Assembly (NCBI RefSeq): GCF_001421885.1
Contig: NZ_LMLH01000030.1
Location: forward strand, 186,001 to 250,000
DNA length: 64,000 nucleotides
Reading direction: 5' to 3'
Source: Pseudomonas sp. Leaf48
GTDB lineage: Bacteria; Pseudomonadota; Gammaproteobacteria; Pseudomonadales; Pseudomonadaceae
The notes beneath the pieces were generated by a model. That model was not told where the DNA came from. It saw only the letters and a list, made by a program, of their open reading frames with translations, and did not search any database. The translations under genes and the position numbers were made by a program. How positions within the stretch are numbered: the stretch's first letter is position 1; every line of letters begins with the position of its first letter. Below, one piece after another: positions 28,170-38,427 of this stretch.

Positions 28170-29387
28170 TCAGATCGCTGAGCCGAGTTGGAAAATGGGC
28201 AGGTACATCGCAACTACCAGGCCGCCGACGATAACACCCAGCACTACCATGATGAACGGCTCCATGAGGCTGGTGAGATTATCGACCATGTTGTCGACCT
28301 CGTCTTCGTAGTAGCTGGCAACCTTGTCGAGCATAGCGTCCAGAGTGCCGGACTCTTCGCCTATGGCAGTCATCTGTATCGCCATGTTCGGAAACACGCC
28401 ACAGGTGCGCATGGCGAAATTCAACTGCATGCCCGTCGCAACGTCCTGCCTGATGCGCAGGACCGCGCGCTTGAACACTATGTTTCCCGTCGCGCCCGCC
28501 ACCGATTCCAAGGCTTGCAGCAGCGGTACGCCGGCGGCGAAGGTGGTCGATAAAGTGCGGGCGAATCGGGCAACGGCGGACTTGTACAGCAAGGTGCCTG
28601 TCAGCGGCATCTTCAGCAGCCAGGCATCGGCTCTATCGCGAAAACCGCGCGAGGTCTGCAAGGCATGGCGAAGGCCCAGGGCTGCTGCGAGCAGCACGGC
28701 AAATACCATCCACCACCAGGCCTGCATGAATTGCGACAGATCGATGACCAGCACCGTGAAGGCCGGCAGTTGCGCGCCAAACCCTTTGAACATGGACTCG
28801 AATTGCGGCACCACGTTGACCAGAAGAATGGCGCTGACAATGATCGCGACGAACACCACCATCAGCGGATAGGTCATGGCTTTCCTGATTTTCGCCTTGA
28901 GGCTTTCGCTCTTCTCCCTGTAGGTCGCGACCCGTTCCAGCAGGGTATCCAGGGCGCCGGCCTGCTCGCCTGCGTCGACCAGGTTGCAGTACAACTCATC
29001 AAAGTATTGCGGCTTCCTGCGCAGCGCGGCAGCGAGACTATTGCCCGCCGCGACATCCTGTTTCAAATCGTCCACCAGCCTGCGCATGGCCGGGTTATCG
29101 AAGCCTTCACCGATGATGTCGAACGACTGCAGCAATGGCACACCGGCCTTCATCATCGTCGCCATTTGCCGGGTGAACAGGGCTATGTCCCGGGCCTTGA
29201 CGCCCTTGCCCAGGTCAAATAGCGAGGGGGCTTTCTTGCGGATCCTGCCGGGGTTGATGCCTTGCTTGCGCAATTTTGCCTTGATCAGCGCCGGGCTCTG
29301 AGCGCTGAGTTCACCGGTGATTTTCGCACCTTTGCGGTCTGTGCCTTCCCATGCGTATACGCTGATTTTTACTGCCTTGACCGCCAT
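28170..29387 (-). CDS. pilC: Type IV pilus inner-membrane platform protein PilC
   Basis: 405 residues, usual PilC length, with two T2SF (GspF-like) domains: about 70-195 (ALFTRQMATMMKAGVPLLQSFDIIG) and 275-395 (FARTLSTTFAAGVPLLQALESVAG), separated by membrane helices. It is the polytopic base that couples the assembly ATPase to pilin insertion. In pseudomonads pilB normally lies between pilA and pilC; here the 200-odd bases upstream hold only the pilA promoter. pilD follows after 1 base. Confidence 0.95.
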   Translation of the reverse strand: MAVKAVKISVYAWEGTDRKGAKITGELSAQSPALIKAKLRKQGINPGRIRKKAPSLFDLGKGVKARDIALFTRQMATMMKAGVPLLQSFDIIGEGFDNPAMRRLVDDLKQDVAAGNSLAAALRRKPQYFDELYCNLVDAGEQAGALDTLLERVATYREKSESLKAKIRKAMTYPLMVVFVAIIVSAILLVNVVPQFESMFKGFGAQLPAFTVLVIDLSQFMQAWWWMVFAVLLAAALGLRHALQTSRGFRDRADAWLLKMPLTGTLLYKSAVARFARTLSTTFAAGVPLLQALESVAGATGNIVFKRAVLRIRQDVATGMQLNFAMRTCGVFPNMAIQMTAIGEESGTLDAMLDKVASYYEDEVDNMVDNLTSLMEPFIMVVLGVIVGGLVVAMYLPIFQLGSAI

Positions 29388-29548
29388 GTCCAGTCCTGGA
29401 TGAGCCGATTGATTTGCTCTTATAGCCTAGTCAACCGATGGAACCAAACCGGCGGCGCCAAGGTGACAAAAAACGTCAGATAGTGCGGATTCCTGAGGCG
29501 CTGAGGTGTTTTTCTTCGCTCAAGCGTCGGCCCGCCGGGGGCTGGGCC

Positions 29549-29565
29549 TTGGCACAGCCTGTGCT
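29549..29565 (+). promoter_or_regulatory. Sigma-54 promoter of pilA
   Basis: TTGGCACAGCCTGTGCT keeps the exact GG-N10-GC spacing of a -24/-12 promoter. Transcription would start near 29577, about 36 bases before the pilA ATG. In P. aeruginosa the equivalent site is activated by PilR, whose gene is at 14360. Confidence 0.85.
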
Positions 29566-29612
29566 GATAGAGGTTCGGATCGAGAGATTTCAATTCATAC
29601 ATGGAACTGTCT

Positions 29613-30029
29613 ATGAACAATCAAAAAGGTTTTACCCTGATCGAGTTGCTGGTCGTAGTGGCGATCATCGGCATTCTGGCGACGTTCGCCTTGCCGATGT
29701 ATTCCAAATATCAGGCCCGGGCGAAAGTCACCGCCGGGTTGGCGGAGATTAGCGCGATGAAGGTGCCGTTCGAGGATGTCATCAATCAGGGGGACACTCC
29801 GACGCTAGCCAACGTAGCGCCGGGCGGCGCCACCGCGACCAGCAATTGCACACTGAGCGTGTCGGGGGAGGCGGGGGCTGGTGCCATTGTTTGTACATTG
29901 CACAACGCTCCCGGACTGGTTCAAGGCAAAACCATCACCCTGACCCGTGACGCTATCAATGGTTGGTCATGCGCGAGTACTGCCCAAAAAGACTACGTTC
30001 CTGCAGGTTGCAGCGGTTCAGCTTCCTGA
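29613..30029 (+). CDS. pilA: Major type IV pilin PilA
   Basis: 138 residues from ATG 29613. The ATG at 29601 in frame is less likely: 29613 has GGA at a suitable distance and yields the usual six-residue leader MNNQKG/FTLIELLVVVAIIGILATFALPMY. PilD cleaves after Gly6, and Glu is at mature position 5. The globular part is small, with a C-terminal disulfide pair (NGWSCASTAQ, VPAGCSG). It forms the pilus fibre if the missing machinery is supplied elsewhere. It is divergent from pilC. Confidence 0.93.
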   Translation: MNNQKGFTLIELLVVVAIIGILATFALPMYSKYQARAKVTAGLAEISAMKVPFEDVINQGDTPTLANVAPGGATATSNCTLSVSGEAGAGAIVCTLHNAPGLVQGKTITLTRDAINGWSCASTAQKDYVPAGCSGSAS

Positions 30030-30040
30030 AATGAAGGGGC

Positions 30041-30057
30041 AGGAGCGGGCTTGCTCG
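30041..30057. repeat. Solitary REP half-site (family 2)
   Basis: AGGAGCGGGCTTGCTCG, one arm of the family-2 REP without its inverted partner, 12 bases after the pilA stop. Confidence 0.7.
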
Positions 30058-30179
30058 TTAACTCTCATCGCGCGCAGGGGTACGTGAACGTGTTCTCAAT
30101 TGCGTGAAAAAAGCCTAAAAAATTCATGCGTTTAGGAACTTCTCACGAACCCGCAACTTGCATGCAGTGTTTTTGCGAC

Positions 30180-30196
30180 TCATGCATTTTGCATGA
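30180..30196. promoter_or_regulatory. Dyad, candidate activator site
   Basis: TCATGCATTTTGCATGA is a perfect 7+3+7 inverted repeat, centred about 98 bases upstream of the start point predicted for the sigma-54 promoter at 30259. That distance suits a sigma-54 enhancer-binding protein. A related GCATGC lies nearby at about 30159. The protein that binds it is unknown. Confidence 0.45.
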
Positions 30197-30258
30197 TTTC
30201 GAAAATGAACCAATTTATTAAGTTATTGATTTATAAGGATTATTTGTAATCGGAAAAG

Positions 30259-30275
30259 TTGGCACAACGTTCGCA
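30259..30275 (+). promoter_or_regulatory. Sigma-54 promoter of the BON-domain gene
   Basis: TTGGCACAACGTTCGCA has exact GG-N10-GC spacing. The predicted start is near 30287, about 54 bases before the ATG at 30341. Confidence 0.8.
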
Positions 30276-30340
30276 ATATACCTGGTAACCCTGCCGGGAT
30301 GACGTCCGGCAGACTTTTCAGAAAAACAGGAGTTACACGT

Positions 30341-30697
30341 ATGAAGAAGTTCGCTATCGCTGCCGCTACTGCAACCGCGCTGACCCTGACTATGGCCAAC
30401 GCCGCATTTGCCCAGAACGCCCAAGCCACTCAGGCGCCTATGGTTGTGGCAACAGGTGAGGTGGATAAAGCCCAGGAAGCTACTTCTGATACCTGGATCA
30501 CGACCAAAGTCAAAAGCGACCTGCTGACCGAAAAAGGTATTCCTGGCACCGACATTAAAGTCGAAACCAACAAAGGTGTTGTATCGCTATCGTCGACTGT
30601 AGCGGTTACCGATTCTCAGAAAGCTACCGCTGTAGCCATCACCAAAAAAATCAAAGGCGTCAAAGCGGTATCCGCTGATGGCCTGAAAGCTGAATAA
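30341..30697 (+). CDS. Periplasmic BON-domain protein (OsmY-like)
   Basis: 118 residues from ATG 30341, with SD CAGGAG; the frame upstream to 30299 is not used. The signal peptide MKKFAIAAATATALTLTMANAAFA is followed by one BON domain (about 55-118: DTWITTKVKSDLLTEKGIPGTDIKVETNKGVVSLSS-like). BON domains bind phospholipid or outer-membrane surfaces; OsmY family members answer osmotic and envelope stress. The sigma-54 promoter at 30259 makes regulation by an enhancer-binding protein likely. A strong hairpin lies downstream. Confidence 0.85.
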   Translation: MKKFAIAAATATALTLTMANAAFAQNAQATQAPMVVATGEVDKAQEATSDTWITTKVKSDLLTEKGIPGTDIKVETNKGVVSLSSTVAVTDSQKATAVAITKKIKGVKAVSADGLKAE

Positions 30698-30805
30698 GGC
30701 AAAACTTCTCGCCTGGACCGGGAGAAGGCGCGACAGACGGGACAAGGAATACGTCTGTCGCATTTCAAAGAGTTCATGCGAACGGCCACAAGGATTGTGG
30801 CCATT

Positions 30806-30835
30806 ACAGGCCCCGGCATTCGTGTCGGGGCCTGT
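30806..30835. terminator. Hairpin terminator after the BON-domain gene
   Basis: ACAGGCCCCG-GCATTCGTGT-CGGGGCCTGT followed by TCTATT. A second stem (GCGACAGACG 30730-30739 with CGTCTGTCGC 30752-30761) lies before it. Confidence 0.7.
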
Positions 30836-30902
30836 TCTATTCAAATGATTGAAATCTGCTGTGGGATTGTTTCGCGAGTGTATTTATCGGTGGCCCAGCG
30901 CA

Positions 30903-33839
30903 TTACTCCGCATCCAGATGCAAGGGTGTAACTACCCGGCCATCTCCCTCGGCTTCGCCCAGATTGGCATCGATGAAGTACACGCGGTCGTCTGCCAACT
31001 GGCCCTTGTCGACCAGGTAGTCCTTGATGCTACTGGCGCGTTCCTGGCCCAGTTGACGTAACAGTACGTCGCTGGAGCTCCAGAACTTGATCACATCAGC
31101 ACGCATTTTCGCGGTGCGTTCTTCCTTGCCCAGATCCTTCCATTCGAGCGGTGGCTGAGTCTTCAGGCGGGTGCGGTAGATGCCTTCGAGCAGTGTGCCT
31201 TTTTCATCCTCCGGCACTTCCAGCAACGACGCCTGGGCCGGCACCTTGTCGCCTCGGCGCTGGAGCATTTTGTAGTAGTTGTACTGGTATTCCCGTTCCA
31301 GGCGCTGCTCGGCGATCAGTGGGCCATCGCTGCTCTGGGCGGCGGTACCTTCGATTTCCAGGCGCAGGGCCGGGCGTTCCTTGAGGGCCTGGGACAGCTT
31401 GTTCAGGGCGCCTTCGGCGTCCTTGCTCAAATCGCTGGACCCCGCCGCGAACGAGACGGTGCCCAGATCTTCCGAGCCGCCACCGCTGACCAGCCCGCCG
31501 ATAAGCTTGAACGGCGCCGCTGCCGCCTTGACGATCAGATTGCGCAGGGTTTGCCAGACAATCGGCATGACGCTGAATTGCGGGTTGTTGAGGTCGCCGG
31601 TGACCGGCAGTTCGATGGAGATCTTGCCGTCGACGTCCTTGAGCAGGGCAATGGCCAGTTTCAGCGGCAGGCTCACGGCATCCGGGCTGTCGACCTTTTC
31701 GCCCAGTTGCAACTGTTCGACCACCACTTTGTTTTCGGCTTTGAGCTGGCCCCGGGTGATCTGGTAATGCAGGTCGAGGTTCAAGCGGCCCTTGCGAATA
31801 CGGTAACCGGCGAACTTGCCGGAGTAAGGCGTCAGTGTGGTCAGCTCGACGCGTTTGAAACTGGTGGCAATGTCGAGGCTGGCCATGGGGTCGAACGGGT
31901 TGACCGCGCCCTTGATGGTCACCGGTGCGTAGCGGTCGACCTTGCCGTTGATATTGACACTCGCAGGGTTGGCCTGACGACTGTCGATGGTGCCGATCTG
32001 CCCGTTGAGCTGCTGGACGGCAGTGGCGAAGTTCGGGGTCAGGCTGAAGTCGGCGAAGTTGGCCGAGCCGTCGTTGATGGCAATGCCCCCGATGTGGATG
32101 CCCAACGGTTTTTCCTTGGCGGCAGGTTTGGCGGCGGTGGTTTTGCTGGCGGTATCGGCCGGTTGTGGAACGAGCAGGTCATCGACGTTGGTTGTGCGGT
32201 CATCGTTGATCATGAAACGAACATAGGGCTGGAACAGATTGACCTTGTCGATCGACAGGCTGTCGCCATGCTGATAGTTCAGGCCCTCGACCACCACTTG
32301 TTGCCACTTCAGGAAGTCGCGGGTTTTCAGGGTGTCGAGGGTGTGTAACTGATCGACCTGGGCGCGACCGGTGACGCTGAAAGCCAGTGGTTCGGTGCTC
32401 TTGAGGTTGACCGCCAGATCACTGCCGAGCATGCCGCTTCGCAGTTCCAGGCGAATGAACGGGGTGATGTAGGACTGGGCAACCCGCAGGTCGATATCTT
32501 TCGTCTGTACGTTCAGCCTGGCACTGACCGGGGCCAGGTTGACCTCGCCATCGGCCATGAGCGTGCCTTGTTTACCCACACCGGTATCGAGCTTAAGGGT
32601 AAATGGCGAGCCATTGAGGCTGTCGAAATTCTGCAGATCGACATTCAGCGGTCCCACATCCAGAGCAACGGCGGGCTGTGCTTTACGGTCGGCCAGATGC
32701 ACCTGGTAGCCACGCAGTTGCACATCCTTGACCAGCACCTGCCACGGTTTGCTCGGGGCGGTTGGCTCAGGTGCGGGAGAGTCGGCGGCGGCCGGAGCAC
32801 TGGCTTCGGCGGCAGGCCGGGATGGCTGGCTGGCGAACAGTTTTTGCCAGTCGAGTTGACCATCGGATTCCAGGGCGGCCCAGGTTTCCAAGTTTTGGCT
32901 GCGGATCTTGCCCACCACCACTTGCTGCCTGGCAAGGTCCACGGTCGTTTCGCTGATCTCCAGTCGTTGCAGCTTCGCCAGCGGGCGGCCGTCCGGCGCC
33001 TTGATGGCGAAAGGCGCAACACTGACGGCAACATTGCTCAACAGCAGTTCGGTTGCTTTGGATAAATTGAGTTTGTAGTCGGTGCTGAGGCTGACGATTC
33101 CTTCCTCGAGGTCCAGCGGCACGGCGTCACGCACGTAGGGCCAGAAGGCTTTCATCTTGCCATCGGTGATTTTCAGCTTACCTTCGGAAGCAAGCGGGAT
33201 GAGGCTGAAATTGCCGGTCCAGTCGATTTGCCCACCGTTAGGACCGATAGCCACCAAGGTCATGTCGGCGCTGTCTTCAGGCAGGGTACTTAAGTTTTTC
33301 AGCTCGAAATCGAGGGTGTCGTAAAGGAATTCGATGGGCTCGCTGGGCCGCGCATCCTCAAAGTGCACGGCACCGCCGGCCAGCTTTATGCGCTCGATGC
33401 GCAGTGGAAACGGCTTTTCGTCCGGATTGGCAGGCGTTGGATCGCTCGCCGGCAACTTGAACAGGCCAAGCAGATTGAGCTTGCCGTCCTTGCTGAACAG
33501 GATCTCAGTCCTGGACTTCTCCAGTTCGATATCCGACAGATGCAGCGCCTTGGTCCACAGGCTGTCGAGCTGCAGGTTGGCGTACAGGCGTTCAAAGCCG
33601 ACCTGTTCCTTGCCGGGTTCACCGATGTTCAAACCCCAAAGGGTCAGCTCCAGACTGAACGGGTTGAATTCGATTCGCTGAAGTGTGGCGGGGGTGTTGG
33701 CGTAGTTGGCCAGTTGCTGGTTGGCAACGCGCAACGCGATCCCCGGTAAAATCAGAAAGCCCAGCAAACTGTAGAGGGCCAGAGCAGTCAACAAGGCGCC
33801 GATGGCGCGAATCAATCCTTTGGGCATGTGTGGCTTCAT
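30903..33839 (-). CDS. DUF748 (AsmA-like) envelope protein
   Basis: 978 residues from ATG 33839; an extra 20 codons are open upstream and the start is uncertain. An N-terminal membrane anchor (GLIRAIGALLTALALYSLLGFLILPG) is followed by long repeated beta-rich stretches of the AsmA/DUF748 type. A Pro/Ala linker near 350-370 follows (PSRPAAEASAPAAADSPAPEP). The last 180 residues have an OmpA-like flavour (FAAGSSDLSKDAEGALNKLSQALKERPALRLEIEG). The family is thought to span the periplasm and act in lipid transport or outer-membrane homeostasis. The convergent BON gene is separated by a terminator. Confidence 0.82.
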   Translation of the reverse strand: MKPHMPKGLIRAIGALLTALALYSLLGFLILPGIALRVANQQLANYANTPATLQRIEFNPFSLELTLWGLNIGEPGKEQVGFERLYANLQLDSLWTKALHLSDIELEKSRTEILFSKDGKLNLLGLFKLPASDPTPANPDEKPFPLRIERIKLAGGAVHFEDARPSEPIEFLYDTLDFELKNLSTLPEDSADMTLVAIGPNGGQIDWTGNFSLIPLASEGKLKITDGKMKAFWPYVRDAVPLDLEEGIVSLSTDYKLNLSKATELLLSNVAVSVAPFAIKAPDGRPLAKLQRLEISETTVDLARQQVVVGKIRSQNLETWAALESDGQLDWQKLFASQPSRPAAEASAPAAADSPAPEPTAPSKPWQVLVKDVQLRGYQVHLADRKAQPAVALDVGPLNVDLQNFDSLNGSPFTLKLDTGVGKQGTLMADGEVNLAPVSARLNVQTKDIDLRVAQSYITPFIRLELRSGMLGSDLAVNLKSTEPLAFSVTGRAQVDQLHTLDTLKTRDFLKWQQVVVEGLNYQHGDSLSIDKVNLFQPYVRFMINDDRTTNVDDLLVPQPADTASKTTAAKPAAKEKPLGIHIGGIAINDGSANFADFSLTPNFATAVQQLNGQIGTIDSRQANPASVNINGKVDRYAPVTIKGAVNPFDPMASLDIATSFKRVELTTLTPYSGKFAGYRIRKGRLNLDLHYQITRGQLKAENKVVVEQLQLGEKVDSPDAVSLPLKLAIALLKDVDGKISIELPVTGDLNNPQFSVMPIVWQTLRNLIVKAAAAPFKLIGGLVSGGGSEDLGTVSFAAGSSDLSKDAEGALNKLSQALKERPALRLEIEGTAAQSSDGPLIAEQRLEREYQYNYYKMLQRRGDKVPAQASLLEVPEDEKGTLLEGIYRTRLKTQPPLEWKDLGKEERTAKMRADVIKFWSSSDVLLRQLGQERASSIKDYLVDKGQLADDRVYFIDANLGEAEGDGRVVTPLHLDAE

Positions 33840-33932
33840 CTGTCTGAATCGGAGTGCCTTGGAGTATGGCATGCGATTACGGTTCCGAAGCAAACGCAAA
33901 TGCTCAGGATTGCTCCACGTCTTCGAGGCAAA

Positions 33933-34949
33933 TCACAGCTGCAGAATCAGGGTTTTCAGTGGTGGTTGCTGGTCCATGGACGGGAAATCGCCACCGGGTT
34001 TCATCACTGTCCATTCACGCACCGGGCGCCCGGCCTTTTCGGCGCAGCGCAAAACCTGTTCGCGCCACTCGTCCATGCCGACTTTTGCCAGGTTGTTGCA
34101 ACAGATCAGCACGCCGTTGTCGGCAGTGGTCAGCAGCGCCGGCTTCAGCAGACTCTGGTAGTCACGCAGCAGGTCAACGGTGCCGAACGCGCTCTTGGCC
34201 CAGGCCGGTGGGTCGAGCAGTACAAGATCGTACTGACGCTGTTCCAGGCGTTGATAGCCTGGCAGTTTCTGCCCGCGACGCTGGCTGATGGGCAGGCCGG
34301 CCAGCTGGCGAATGGCCGGGAAGTAATCGGACTGGATGAATTCCATGGTCGGCAAATGCGGGTTGAGCAGGCCGTTCTCCCGGCCAACCGCGAGGTTGCC
34401 TTCGGCGAAGTCCAGGTTGCACACCTCGCGCGCGCCACCGGCAGCGGCGCTCAGGCCGACGCCACAGGTGTAGGCGAACAGGTTCAGCACACTTTTGTTT
34501 TTGCTGTGATCCTTGACCCAGCCGCGGGTGTTGCGCAGGTCAAGAAACAGCAGAGGATCCTGTCCGGCGTGGCGGCCGCGAACCCGATAATTGAGACCCC
34601 ATTCGTGGCCAATCAGGTCTTGCAGTGCTGCTTCGTCGGCACGATAGACGTTGTCTTCACGGTCGATGCGCGAGTTGCCACGGGAACGATCGTTGTAGAC
34701 CAGCAGGGTTTCGAACCCCAGGTGTTGATTGACGATTTCGTGCAGTTGCAGCAGCGCCTCACGCTCCAGCGACTGGTGGAAACTTTGCACCAGCAGTTGC
34801 GGGCCGTAGCGGTCGATGGTCAGGCCGCCAGCGCCTTCCTGGCTGCCATGGAACAGGCGATAGCAATCGGTGCCTTGCTGGTGCAGCTCGGCGAGCAGGT
34901 CCTGGCGTTGATCGAGGGCGGCGCGCAGCGCCTGATTCAAAGAAGACAT
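33933..34949 (-). CDS. SAM-dependent 23S rRNA methyltransferase, RlmI-like
   Basis: 338 residues. The C-terminal two thirds is a Rossmann methyltransferase: VLNLFAYTCGVGLSAAAGG binds SAM, and the catalytic-loop motif reads DLVLLDPPAWAKS. The N-terminal part resembles the middle EEHD-type domain of RlmI, but the PUA domain of RlmI is not present, so this is the shorter paralogue. It probably methylates cytosine C5 in 23S rRNA, though the exact site cannot be read from sequence. SD AAGG lies 8 bases before ATG 34949. Confidence 0.8.
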   Translation of the reverse strand: MSSLNQALRAALDQRQDLLAELHQQGTDCYRLFHGSQEGAGGLTIDRYGPQLLVQSFHQSLEREALLQLHEIVNQHLGFETLLVYNDRSRGNSRIDREDNVYRADEAALQDLIGHEWGLNYRVRGRHAGQDPLLFLDLRNTRGWVKDHSKNKSVLNLFAYTCGVGLSAAAGGAREVCNLDFAEGNLAVGRENGLLNPHLPTMEFIQSDYFPAIRQLAGLPISQRRGQKLPGYQRLEQRQYDLVLLDPPAWAKSAFGTVDLLRDYQSLLKPALLTTADNGVLICCNNLAKVGMDEWREQVLRCAEKAGRPVREWTVMKPGGDFPSMDQQPPLKTLILQL

Positions 34950-35016
34950 GCTGGGCGCCTTGCAGGAGGAATTTGGCGCGGGAGTTTAACAGCTTGAGCA
35001 CTGTAAGAGCTGGCCC

Positions 35017-35108
35017 TTGTGGGAGCGTGGCTCGCCCGCGATGAACGATAATGCGGTTTGTCAGTTGAACCATAGCGTGGCCATCGCGGGCAAGCCACAC
35101 TCCCACAA
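35017..35108. repeat. Degenerate REP inverted-repeat pair
   Basis: TTGTGGGAGCGTGGCTCGCCCGCGAT on the left is answered by ATCGCGGGCAAGCCACACTCCCACAA on the right. It lies in the intergenic space upstream of the methyltransferase gene. Confidence 0.85.
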
Positions 35109-35115
35109 AAGACTA

Positions 35116-35988
35116 TCAGGTCAGCAGGCCCATGCGCCGTCTGGCCCGTTGCACCGAGCCGTTACGCACCGCCCAGCGCAGCATGGGCGCACTGCGATTG
35201 ACGCTGGCGCGGATCAGTTTGCGCTGCAGCGGGCTCTGGCTGACGCCGAGCATGTCGCTGGCCCAGTCCGGCAGCAGGTCGATCCCGGCTTGCATCATCA
35301 ACCCGCCGAATGGCCTGGCCAGACGACTGGGGGAGGGGGCGTTCAACAACAAACGCAACACTTCGCGGCTGCGTTCGTCGCACAGCAACTGCGGGCGCAT
35401 GCGCTCCAGATAAGCGCAAACTTCCTTCCGGGAGCGGGGCACATTGCAGGCACCCAGGCGTTCGGCGACCAGTGCGATTTCTGCGTAATAGCGATCCTGA
35501 TCAGCCGGGGACAAGTGCGGATTTCGGTAGCGCAGATGCGCGGCGAGGAAGTTACTGACCTCAGCCACATGTACCCATGTCAGCAACTCTGGATCGCTGG
35601 CGGCGTAGGGGCGGCCGTCGGGCGCTGTGCCGGTCACTTGCAGGTGGATGGTGCGCACTTTTTCGATCAGCCAATCGGCGTCCTGACTTGAGCCAAAGGT
35701 GGTGCCGGAGATGAACTGCCCGGTGCGGCGCAACCGGCCGAGCATGTCTTCGCGAAAATTGGAGTGGTCCCACACACCGGCCAGGGCCAGCGGGTGCAGG
35801 GCCTGCAGCATCAAGGCGCTGATACCGCCGATCAGCATGCTGCTGAAGTCGCCGTGAACCTGCCAGCTCACCGAGTCGGGCCCGAACAGGCCGGGATCGC
35901 CCTTGGGGTTTTCCAGGTCGAGCTTGCCCAGGGACAATCCGGTGAGGCTCATGATCTGGGTTTCGATACGGGTGCGAATGAATTCCAT
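35116..35988 (-). CDS. DUF2236 / MpaB-like oxygenase family protein
   Basis: 290 residues. The family segments are FGPDSVSWQVHGDFSSMLIGGISALMLQALHPLALAGVWDHS and GTTFGSSQDADWLIEKVRTIH. These histidine-bearing stretches form a haem-b-like site in the related latex-clearing and MpaB proteins. The substrate is unknown. An alternative start at 35952 (MSLTGLSLG) is possible. It lies between a REP pair and acsA. Confidence 0.75.
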   Translation of the reverse strand: MEFIRTRIETQIMSLTGLSLGKLDLENPKGDPGLFGPDSVSWQVHGDFSSMLIGGISALMLQALHPLALAGVWDHSNFREDMLGRLRRTGQFISGTTFGSSQDADWLIEKVRTIHLQVTGTAPDGRPYAASDPELLTWVHVAEVSNFLAAHLRYRNPHLSPADQDRYYAEIALVAERLGACNVPRSRKEVCAYLERMRPQLLCDERSREVLRLLLNAPSPSRLARPFGGLMMQAGIDLLPDWASDMLGVSQSPLQRKLIRASVNRSAPMLRWAVRNGSVQRARRRMGLLT

Positions 35989-36006
35989 GGCGACTCTGTA
36001 GTTCTC

Positions 36007-36034
36007 TGCAGGAGCGAGCCGGCTCGCTCCTGCA
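36007..36034. repeat. Perfect 28-bp palindrome downstream of acsA
   Basis: TGCAGGAGCGAGCC and its inverse GGCTCGCTCCTGCA, centred on GCCGGC. It is built from a REP-type half-site (GGAGCGAGC) and may also end the leftward acsA transcript. Confidence 0.8.
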
Positions 36035-36046
36035 ATGGCCAGCAGG

Positions 36047-37984
<1,938 letters not shown>

Positions 37985-38068
37985 GACGGTTCCTTATTCT
38001 TGTTTTGCGACAAAGATAAAGATGCGCCGAGTGACCAATGGGTTCAAGAGGGGAGCTACGCGACCCTC

Positions 38069-38400
38069 GTAGGAGCCGGCTTGCTGGCGATGGACGCTAA
38101 CGATGACACGGGCCTCCTGTATGCCCATGGCGCTCTCCGGCTTTTCGCGAGCGTGCTCGCTCCTGCAGGGGAGCGCGCCGAACTGTAGGAGCGAGCATGC
38201 TCGCGATGGACGTTAACGATGACGCGGGCATCCTGAATGCCCATGGCGCCCTCCGGCTTTTCGCGAGCGTGCTCGCTCCTGCAGGGGAGCGCGCCGAATT
38301 GTAGGAACGAGCATGCTCGCGATGGACGCTAACGATGACGCGGGCGTCCTGAATGCCCGCGGCGCCCTCGGGTTTTTCGCCAGCAAGCCGGCTCCTACAG
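38069..38400. repeat. Tandem REP array, three units of 116 bp
   Basis: Units begin at 38069, 38185 and 38301 with GTAGGAGCCGGCTTGCTGG or GTAGGAGCGAGCATGCTCGC, and the period is exactly 116 bases. Each unit contains the pair of opposing REP sequences, and GAGCGTGCTCGCTCCTGCA recurs at its 3' end. Units 1 and 2 end with GGGGAGCGCGCCGAA; unit 3 ends differently (GCCAGCAAGCCGGCTCCTACAG). The 37985-38427 gap otherwise holds only acsA upstream sequence. Confidence 0.92.
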
Positions 38401-38427
38401 GGAATGGGGCATTGCTGCCCCGTCAGA

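Noticed and set aside
38069-38400. CRISPR array
   Set aside because: The repeats are 116 bases long, contiguous, without unique spacers, and contain inverted REP arms; no cas gene is nearby.
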